Positions 58,593 through 64,000 of a DNA stretch of 64,000 bases are shown piece after piece. Position 1 is the stretch's first letter. Each line of letters starts with the position of its first letter. The notes beneath the pieces are model-generated. The model saw nothing but the letters and a program-made list of their open reading frames with translations. It was not told where the DNA came from and did not search any database. The DNA lies in assembly GCF_038007285.1 (NCBI RefSeq), contig NZ_JBBOWX010000001.1:4171501-4235500 (forward strand), given 5' to 3'. The position numbers were made by a program, and so were the translations under genes. Source of the DNA: Sporosarcina sp. FSL K6-3457 (lineage in GTDB: Bacteria; Bacillota; Bacilli; Bacillales_A; Planococcaceae).

Positions 58593-59697
58593 CCATGAAT
58601 TTTACATGAATTTGGCCCTAGAAAATGCACAAGCCATGAAAGGACAAACTGATCCAAACCCGCTTGTAGGTGCAGTCATTGTCAATGAAAATCGAATTGT
58701 TGGGATTGGTACGCATTTAAAGGCTGGTGAACCCCATGCTGAAATACATGCCATCCGAATGGCCAGTGAGAAAGCGAATGGCGGGACAATTTATGTCACC
58801 CTTGAGCCATGCTCACATGTTGGAAGAACGGGACCATGCGCAAAAGCGATTGTTGAAGCTGGAATTAAGACTGTCGTGATTGCCACACTTGATCCGAATC
58901 CAGTCGTTGCTGGAAACGGTGTTAAGATTTTGCAAGATGCAGGAATTGAAGTGGTGATCGGTGTATTAGAGGAAAAATCCCGAATGATGAATGAAGTATT
59001 TAACAAATTCATCGTCAAACAGAGGCCCTTCGTCACGATGAAAGCCGGAAGTACATTGGATGGAAAAATTGCTACACATACTGCTGATAGTAAGTGGATT
59101 ACATCCGCCGAGGCAAGAAACGATGTGCATGTATTGCGCAATGAGAACATGGCCATTTTAGTCGGCGTCAATACGGTAATCGAGGATAACCCCGAACTAA
59201 CAACAAGGATTCCGAATGGTAGAAATCCGATTCGTGTTATTTTAGATTCTACATTACGCATTCCTCTCGATTCGAAGGTAGTAACGGATGGACAGGCGGA
59301 AACGTGGATTTTTACTGCAAATACGTATAATGAAGATACTAAGAAAAAGTTGGAAGAAAGAGGAGTTTTGATTTATCATACTTCCGGTATTAAACATGTA
59401 GACACAGACGAAGTTCTTCAGATTCTCGGTGAAAAACTTGTTTCTTCTGTCTTAATTGAAGGTGGTGGTTCGATTCATGCCGCCTTCCTTGAAAGACAAC
59501 TCGTCGACAAGGTAGAGATTTATATAGCGCCGAAATTAGTTGGCGGCTCACAAGCACCTACTTTCCTAGAAGGTACAGGCGTCGCATTAATGCGCGACGC
59601 AGTCGATTTGGAAGACCTCCATATTACGCAAATAGGGAAAGATTTCAAGTTCACCGGCTATCCGAAATATACTAGACAACAAACTGAGGGAGATTAA
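58585..59697 (+). CDS. ribD: Bifunctional pyrimidine deaminase/reductase
   Basis: RibD of 370 residues. Deaminase domain 1-145: zinc ligands His51 (GEPHAEIHA, Glu53 as proton shuttle), Cys76 and Cys85 (EPCSHVGRTGPC). Reductase domain about 147-365: TMKAGSTLDGKIAT, WITSAEARNDVHVLRNENMAILVGVNTVIEDNP, LIEGGGSIHAAFL. It converts the RibA product to 5-amino-6-ribitylaminouracil 5'-phosphate. The start at 58585 (MTNHEFYM) follows GGAAGGG inside the ribA gene. No ribE, ribB or ribH follows; a HAD phosphatase does. Confidence 0.95.
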   Translation: MTNHEFYMNLALENAQAMKGQTDPNPLVGAVIVNENRIVGIGTHLKAGEPHAEIHAIRMASEKANGGTIYVTLEPCSHVGRTGPCAKAIVEAGIKTVVIATLDPNPVVAGNGVKILQDAGIEVVIGVLEEKSRMMNEVFNKFIVKQRPFVTMKAGSTLDGKIATHTADSKWITSAEARNDVHVLRNENMAILVGVNTVIEDNPELTTRIPNGRNPIRVILDSTLRIPLDSKVVTDGQAETWIFTANTYNEDTKKKLEERGVLIYHTSGIKHVDTDEVLQILGEKLVSSVLIEGGGSIHAAFLERQLVDKVEIYIAPKLVGGSQAPTFLEGTGVALMRDAVDLEDLHITQIGKDFKFTGYPKYTRQQTEGD

Positions 59698-59698
59698 T

Positions 59699-60265
59699 AT
59701 GAAGTTTGGTTTTGATATCGATGATACATTGATTAATCTAAGAGAGCATGCCTTTCGACTGTACAACAAAAAGTTAAATCGAGATGTGCATATAGATCTC
59801 TTTCATGCATTAAACAAGGTTGAAATTCATGAAATTTTCGACATGACGGCAGAAGAAGGCAGTCAAATGTGGAATCGTTCACTAGAAGAAATCTATTACA
59901 CATCGTGCCCAGCATACCCTGACGCTGTAGAAACATTACAACAGCTAGAAAAAGATGGACATGAAATCTATTATATTACCGCAAGGCCAAAAGAACATGG
60001 CGAACGTACAATGGAATGGATGATTGAACAAAGCTTTCCAGTTCACAAAGAACGTTTTTTTTACGGGATGAATGATGAAGATAAGGTTCATATTATAAAA
60101 GAGTTGGAACTTGACTATTATTTCGATGACAAGCCCGCAGTTCTTGAAACATTGAAGGATTGTCAGCTGAACTTATTTGCGAAGGCTCAATCCTATAATA
60201 AGCATTTAGCTATTCCACAGATCACAAATTGGTCTGAACTAGCCGATTTACTCAACAAGGAATAG
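59699..60265 (+). CDS. HAD phosphatase, NT5C/YqfW-like
   Basis: HAD hydrolase of 188 residues of the NT5C (5'(3')-deoxyribonucleotidase-like, YqfW) family. Motif I FGFDIDDTLI (nucleophile Asp, acid/base Asp), motif II ITARP, motif III lysine in EDKVHIIKEL, and motif IV YYFDDKP. GGGAG precedes the ATG, one base after the ribD stop, so it is the third gene of the operon. In riboflavin synthesis the step after RibD is removal of a phosphate by a HAD enzyme, so this could be the dedicated phosphatase. Known ones (YcsE, YwtE, YitU) are from a different HAD branch, so this is a hypothesis. Confidence 0.88.
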   Translation: MKFGFDIDDTLINLREHAFRLYNKKLNRDVHIDLFHALNKVEIHEIFDMTAEEGSQMWNRSLEEIYYTSCPAYPDAVETLQQLEKDGHEIYYITARPKEHGERTMEWMIEQSFPVHKERFFYGMNDEDKVHIIKELELDYYFDDKPAVLETLKDCQLNLFAKAQSYNKHLAIPQITNWSELADLLNKE

Positions 60266-60273
60266 AGAAAAGA

Positions 60274-60321
60274 TACCCGTCACTCATTCAATCGTTTTCA
60301 CGATTGAATGAGTGACGGGTA
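60274..60321. terminator. Bidirectional terminator after the rib operon
   Basis: A perfect 21 bp stem (TACCCGTCACTCATTCAATC and its complement) with a TTTTCA loop, between convergent units. Confidence 0.85.
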
Positions 60322-60327
60322 CTTTGA

Positions 60328-60882
60328 TTAGGAAATACCTCTCCAAAAAATAGAGAATGCAGCATCGAGTACTTCCTCGAATGATTGACTTGGTTCGTAA
60401 ACTAATTTCGTTAACAGTCCATCAAAAATAGCCAAAAAGGCAATTGTGCACTCTTCCTTCGAACAATTTGTTTCCAGTTGACTAAAAACCAATAAAATCT
60501 CTTGTTTCACTACATGTAAATATGTATGGTATTTGGATACAATAAAATTTTGTAAGGCGAATGGCACCATAAAGGCAGTAATTTGTAAAAATGTCACATT
60601 AGGTTGTTGTTGAACACGTACCTTCAATTGTTGTAAGAACGTGTATAACTGATCTTTAACAGGGAGCTCTTTCTCTTGCCTGAAAAAATGTTCTACATAC
60701 TCGATTTCTTGTGCAATCACTTCTGTATAAAGTTCCATTACTAACTCCTTCTTGGAAGGATAGTGATAGGATAGCGACTGCTTTTTTATACCGAGTTCTG
60801 TTGCAATATGTGCCATTTTGACGCCCTCATAGCCCAATTTATTAAAGTGCAGAATCGCCACTTGCTTGATCTGTTCTTTCAT
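60328..60882 (-). CDS. TetR-family regulator (cut off from its ribosome site)
   Basis: Regulator of 184 residues. HTH about 6-50 (VAILHFNKLGYEGVKMAHIATELGIKKQSLSYHYPSKKELVMELY), then an all-helical domain. The frame is intact, but no Shine-Dalgarno precedes its ATG: the bases upstream are CCGCCAACCCAAATCTTT, next to the IscB element's right end. The MFS gene beyond the element ends in GAGAAAAAGG, which would lie about 10 bp from this ATG if the element were absent. So the gene was probably the second in an MFS-tetR operon and the insertion removed its translation signal. Confidence 0.88.
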   Translation of the reverse strand: MKEQIKQVAILHFNKLGYEGVKMAHIATELGIKKQSLSYHYPSKKELVMELYTEVIAQEIEYVEHFFRQEKELPVKDQLYTFLQQLKVRVQQQPNVTFLQITAFMVPFALQNFIVSKYHTYLHVVKQEILLVFSQLETNCSKEECTIAFLAIFDGLLTKLVYEPSQSFEEVLDAAFSIFWRGIS

Positions 60883-60948
60883 AAAGATTTGGGTTGGCGG
60901 AAACTCGTGACTTCAGTCGTGAGAGGAGCCAGCCTGCACTTCCCTTCT

Positions 60949-62175
60949 TTAAATTATTTGAACGAGCAGCGTACTAGCTTTCTCCACTACTCGTAGCTTC
61001 TTGAAGCTTGCACTTTTGTGTATATTTACTCCATCTATTGTTCGCAAATCAAAATAGCCTGTTTTTCGTCGACCAAACACGATACACTCAATGCCTTCAA
61101 ATAGAACTTTATCGAACAGTTGAAACCCCTTAACGAATCGTTCTGCTTTATTGGCTTTCCGATAACCACCTTTAGCAATCGTCATCTTATGTAGTTGGCG
61201 ATTATTTTTTCGTACTTGCTTAAATAAATACGTATTGTTAAACGCTGTCGCAAGTGGATTTCCACTGATGCATCTTGCATCCACGGCGTGACTTTTTTCT
61301 AAACCATGATGGATACGTGTATTTTTTGTTTGGAATCCATAAGTCAGTTTAACGTGTGGATATAACTCTTTCACTTGTCGATGAATAAACCATCGCATTA
61401 CCGTCATTTGAGAAGCATCACGAAACGAGGCACTTTTACGCGTAAATAGATGTTCTTTTCCTTCTTGATGAATCTTGTTATGGCACGTTTCACAGAGTGT
61501 CAATAAATTGTCTGGACCATCACCACCTGTCTTGCGACTTTCGATGTGATGAACATTTAAAATCTTGTCTTTTGTTTTGCCTTTGCAATGTTGACATACA
61601 TGCTTATCACGAAAGAATACGTACTCCCGTACATTCCAAAAGCCAAGCTGGTCTCCTTTTTGATACAAATCACCCGAAATAGCTGGGTTCTTAATCTTTT
61701 GAATGTCAAACTGCGCAACTTCAATCGTTACATGCGTAATCGGAAGTAGCTTATGCACTTTGGCAATCATCTTTGTGTGCATATCTACTTTGTTTTGAAC
61801 GGATGGAGCGAGCCACCCTTTATTTTTCTTACGATTGAGAAAGCGTGGTTGACGATAGCGAGTCTTTCGGCTTCGTCTAGCACTTCGTAAAGATCTGCGA
61901 GTTGCCAACAACTCTTGAATATCAGTACGAAGCTTAACTTCGCCTTCGAATAGCACCTGGCCTTCTGTTGTAGCTGAAAGTCCGATATGTTTGGTTCCGG
62001 CATCCACGCCCAATGATATAGGCTGTTTGTAACCACTGGATCCGTATTGCAATTGAATTGTAAAAGGTGTTCGTTGGACAACTTTTGCTTTTTCTTGTTG
62101 CAGCAGCTTACGTGCTTTCTGCGGCTTACAAGGCATAAGCGGTTGTCCATGTTTGTTCAGTACGTAAACGAGCAT
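60949..62175 (-). CDS. iscB: IscB, RNA-guided HNH/RuvC nuclease
   Basis: 408 residues; the start at 62175 follows GGGAGG at ideal spacing, while 37 more codons upstream belong to the RNA region. PLMP domain (VYVLNKHGQPLMPCKPQKAR), RuvC-I with Asp58 (SLGVDAGTKHIGL), arginine-rich bridge helix about 92-115 (RRSLRSARRSRKTRYRQPRF), and RuvC-II with Glu152 (VTIEVAQFD). Then an HNH domain about 190-235 with Cys194/Cys197 and Cys228/Cys231 zinc ligands and catalytic VHHI, and RuvC-III with His296/Asp299 (SHAVDARC). All nuclease residues are present. IscB proteins use an upstream omega-RNA to cut DNA and are relatives of the Cas9 ancestor. The product is probably active. Confidence 0.95.
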   Translation of the reverse strand: MLVYVLNKHGQPLMPCKPQKARKLLQQEKAKVVQRTPFTIQLQYGSSGYKQPISLGVDAGTKHIGLSATTEGQVLFEGEVKLRTDIQELLATRRSLRSARRSRKTRYRQPRFLNRKKNKGWLAPSVQNKVDMHTKMIAKVHKLLPITHVTIEVAQFDIQKIKNPAISGDLYQKGDQLGFWNVREYVFFRDKHVCQHCKGKTKDKILNVHHIESRKTGGDGPDNLLTLCETCHNKIHQEGKEHLFTRKSASFRDASQMTVMRWFIHRQVKELYPHVKLTYGFQTKNTRIHHGLEKSHAVDARCISGNPLATAFNNTYLFKQVRKNNRQLHKMTIAKGGYRKANKAERFVKGFQLFDKVLFEGIECIVFGRRKTGYFDLRTIDGVNIHKSASFKKLRVVEKASTLLVQII

Positions 62176-62398
62176 ATCGTTTACCTCCCTCGAGTTAGCT
62201 ACTCTTCGCCAATGTTGTAAGTGCTTGTTAGGCATGCAACACCGCTCCTTTCCCTCAGAGCTTTTAATCACATGCGACAGTTGCATAGAACTAGAGTTGG
62301 CATTCTATGGTGTCATGACACAAACAACGTAGTCAGTAAAGACTTAGGCTAGTCAATTAAGGCTCTTTCAAGCCTGCGACTTCAGTCGCGGGTTATTG
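62176..62398 (-). ncRNA. Presumptive omega-RNA (HEARO-type) of the IscB element
   Basis: The 220 bp between the left-end hairpin and the iscB ribosome site is non-coding and rich in stems on the minus strand: GCGACTGAAGTCGC at the 5' end, AGGCTTGAAAGAGCCTT, and others toward GGAGCGGTGTTGCATGCC. In IscB loci this position encodes the omega-RNA, whose 5' guide comes from flanking host DNA just outside the element. Here that flank is the last bases of the MFS gene (about 62400-62416). Boundaries are estimates. Confidence 0.7.
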
Positions 62399-63576
62399 AC
62401 CCTTTTTCTCACAATAATTTTATGTAATTCATACATAGTATACATGATTAAATAGATGATATAGAAAGCAATCGCCACTAGATAGAGCGCTTGGTACGAA
62501 TAGCTCGCTGCAACAAGTCCAAGTAACACAGCACCACCACCAATACCGATATCAAAAAAGTTAAAGAAAGTAGCCATCGCCCCTTCATGCTCATGCTCTC
62601 CCACTAAATTTAAACACCATGTTTGAATCGTAGGAAAAATGGCCCCGAAGCCAAAACCGTATAAAAATGCCGCGACAAAGAATGACGTACTCGTCTGTGC
62701 CATATATAAAACGCATAAACCCGTGAGCGCTATAATACCAGCGGGAATTAAAATAACACTCGGACCATATTTGTCAAACAAACGTCCCGAGAAAAAACGA
62801 ACGACAAAACCTGCAATCGCGACAACAAAGAAAAATAGGCCAACATGCTCAAAACTTTTCTCCAGCGCGTAAAGAGACATGTAGGACATGATTCCGCCAG
62901 CTGCTACGCCTGTGAATAGGGCTAAAAACGCCGGGAACAGCACTCGTTTTTCAAATAGTTTCACACGAATTTTTTGCGTAGGCAGTGCATCTTCTGCTTT
63001 TCGCTTTACTACTACTAAAGACAATGTCGCTAATAACAAAATAGCCATGCCGCCTAAAAATAGACGTTGATAACCGTATACATCGAGTAATAGAATCCCA
63101 ACCATCGGACCGATTGAAATTGCCACGGTTTCACCAACACCAAAATAGCCAATGCCCTCTCCACGACGTTCTTTTGGTATTACTTCGGCCACAATTGTTG
63201 CAAAATAAGTTGTCTCAAGTCCAAATCCTGCACCATGCACTAAGCGTATCGCCATTAATACCTCTATATTAGGTGCTAAATAATAAGCGCCTGTTGTTAA
63301 TGTAGAAATTGTCGCACCAATGATCAGCAAATATTTCTTATTCATTTTTGTCGCAAGAACTCCTGCAAAGGGACGAACCCCAATCGCAGAAATCATAAAA
63401 ATACCTGTGACAAGCCCTATTTGCGTTGCATTCCCACCAAGCGTCGTAACAAATAAAGGCAAGGTCGGTAGTAGCATCTCAAATGCCATAAATAGTAAAG
63501 CATTTGCGATCATAAGAAAAATAAAAGAAAGTGACCAAAGCTTCACTGAGCTTTTCGCCTTTGCGCCGGTTCGCAT
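62368..63576 (-). CDS. MFS transporter with C-terminus rewritten by the IscB element
   Basis: Transporter of 402 residues with twelve TM segments; the start at 63576 follows GGAGG. TM1 MIANALLFMAFEMLLPTLPLFVTTLG, the loop motif GVRPFAGVLATKMNKKYLL (motif A), and VIPKERRGEGIGYFGVGETVAISIGPMVG. It resembles YfcJ/AraJ-like drug or sugar exporters. The final residues NNPRLKSQA are encoded by the IscB left-end hairpin, and the stop codon lies inside the element. The native end is therefore lost, though only the cytoplasmic tail is affected. It was probably co-transcribed with the TetR gene at 60328. Confidence 0.93.
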   Translation of the reverse strand: MRTGAKAKSSVKLWSLSFIFLMIANALLFMAFEMLLPTLPLFVTTLGGNATQIGLVTGIFMISAIGVRPFAGVLATKMNKKYLLIIGATISTLTTGAYYLAPNIEVLMAIRLVHGAGFGLETTYFATIVAEVIPKERRGEGIGYFGVGETVAISIGPMVGILLLDVYGYQRLFLGGMAILLLATLSLVVVKRKAEDALPTQKIRVKLFEKRVLFPAFLALFTGVAAGGIMSYMSLYALEKSFEHVGLFFFVVAIAGFVVRFFSGRLFDKYGPSVILIPAGIIALTGLCVLYMAQTSTSFFVAAFLYGFGFGAIFPTIQTWCLNLVGEHEHEGAMATFFNFFDIGIGGGAVLLGLVAASYSYQALYLVAIAFYIIYLIMYTMYELHKIIVRKRVNNPRLKSQA

Positions 63577-63608
63577 TAGTTTAACCTCCAAATTAACAGA
63601 ATAATTGT

Positions 63609-63637
63609 ATTTTATATGACCCCAGTCAGATAGTCAA
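63609..63637 (-). promoter_or_regulatory. Promoter of the MFS/TetR operon
   Basis: On the minus strand TTGACT, 17 bp, TAAAAT. The spacer carries TGACTGGGGTCA-like half-sites, a plausible operator for the TetR regulator of the operon. Confidence 0.65.
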
Positions 63638-63748
63638 GTTGTTTTATTAGTAATAGCACACTATATCTAATATTAAACTGACCATAGTAAGACTCTTGAT
63701 TACATTCATGTTAAATCAGGGGAAGTGAAACATTCTCTGTAAAAAAAA

Positions 63749-63782
63749 ACCGTGATATGCGCCTTTAGCACATTCACGGTCC
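63749..63782 (-). terminator. Terminator of a gene beyond the right edge
   Basis: On the minus strand ACCGTGAATGTGC pairs with GCATATCACGGT and is followed by TTTTTTTTT. It should end a transcript coming from past 64000. Confidence 0.75.
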
Positions 63783-63830
63783 AAATTACTTCCTTATTAT
63801 GTTACGCTGAAAATCAATATCATAATTTAA

Positions 63831-63993
63831 CTATATATGTTGAACTTATGATTGTAGCATAATCACCAGCGAAGGCGACTACTGGGGTAGCCGAAGCGAT
63901 AAGACTGCCAACGGTTTTCTGGCCGGCTTATCGCGAGAGGCATCCCCTAGCGCCAAGCGGCTTTAGTAGGATTCTTTAGTTCAACTTATATAG
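63831..63993. repeat. Dispersed structured repeat, family B (copy at right edge)
   Basis: 163 bp bounded by 16 bp inverted repeats CTATATATGTTGAACT / AGTTCAACTTATATAG (15 of 16). Inside: CCAGCGAAGGCGACTACTGG, GGTAGCCGAAGCG, a GCGATAAG/CTTATCGC stem, and CCCCTAGCGCCAAGCGG. The ends and the core match those at 11321-11414. Confidence 0.75.
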
Positions 63994-64000
63994 ATTTATT

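Larger units (their letters stand above)
60900..62398 (-). mobile_element. IscB element (IS200/IS605-like, without tnpA)
   Basis: About 1.5 kb. Both ends carry related hairpins with the core GACTTCAGTC: 62373-62392 at the left end (9 bp arms, CCTGCGACT) and 60904-60923 at the right end (CTCGTGACT, two wobble pairs). Between them lie the omega-RNA region and iscB. No tnpA transposase is present, so the element depends on one in trans. Exact cut sites cannot be read because these elements make no target duplication. It is inserted between an MFS gene and its tetR. Confidence 0.8.

Noticed and set aside
60949-62175. Reading the HNH/RuvC protein as Cas9 or as TnpB
   Set aside because: It is about 400 residues with a PLMP domain and an HNH inserted in RuvC; there are no REC lobes, no CRISPR array and no cas genes. 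TnpB lacks HNH.
62176-62286. 37-codon N-terminal extension of IscB
   Set aside because: The ATG at 62175 has an ideal ribosome site and starts the conserved PLMP domain; the extension lies in the omega-RNA region.

Overview
The window is low-GC Firmicute DNA. Strong GGAGG-type ribosome sites, TTG starts, Fur-, MerR- and MhqR-like operators, an L-box riboswitch and many B. subtilis-type families point to the Bacillales. The family mix suggests a Sporosarcina/Lysinibacillus/Solibacillus-like member of the Caryophanaceae; that placement is inferred from gene content, not tested. I saw no rRNA, tRNA or CRISPR array. The region is a chromosomal accessory stretch of sensing, detoxification and transport modules, cut by several mobile or decayed elements.

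Layout. 0-5.6 kb: an AgrCA-like kinase/LytTR regulator pair next to a chemotaxis receptor and a permuted GH3 beta-glucosidase; the latter two are preceded by near-identical promoter segments, each with a LytTR direct repeat. 5.7-8.8 kb: two MerR/aldo-keto reductase modules. 9-11.2 kb: Rpn-type nuclease, Nudix hydrolase, methyltransferase. 11.4-16 kb: a LanFEG/CprABC-like peptide-resistance ABC transporter with its two-component system. 16-21 kb: catalase, GatB/YqeY protein, S66 carboxypeptidase, alpha/beta hydrolase, a coiled-coil protein. 21-26.4 kb: a Fur-controlled siderophore uptake operon that also holds an esterase and a flavin monooxygenase. 26.7-28.6 kb: IolS-like reductase with an IclR regulator. 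28.7-30.8 kb: an XRE/ImmA-IrrE protein with a partner, likely a toxin-antitoxin-type pair. 32-36.1 kb: an MhqR-like quinone/electrophile detoxification cluster. 36.4-37.7 kb: a lysine riboswitch and dapA.

38-41.1 kb is a graveyard: a broken EmrB-type transporter, remnants of a recombinase and of a plasmid-type DNA-binding protein, and two identical-length 160 bp MITEs with target duplications. These flank a secreted protein and a divergent 59-residue membrane protein. 41-47.5 kb: TetR, C45 peptidase, IclR, Gfo/Idh/MocA and ABM genes, and an EamA/LysR pair. 48.06-49.43 kb: a complete ISL3-family insertion sequence with an 8 bp target duplication, inserted in a small membrane-protein gene. 49.8-57.5 kb: a small alarmone synthetase, a three-gene ABC exporter with a divergent TetR, and several small membrane or regulatory genes. 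57.8-60.3 kb: ribA, ribD and a HAD phosphatase, a gene set that could stop at 5-amino-6-ribitylaminouracil. 60.3-63.6 kb: an MFS transporter/TetR operon split by an IscB (RNA-guided HNH nuclease) element with its presumptive omega-RNA.

Main points for a second look: the IscB element and what it did to its host operon; the MITE-flanked secreted/membrane protein pair; the duplicated LytTR promoters; the partial riboflavin branch; the iron operon with a monooxygenase; and two dispersed, highly structured repeat families.
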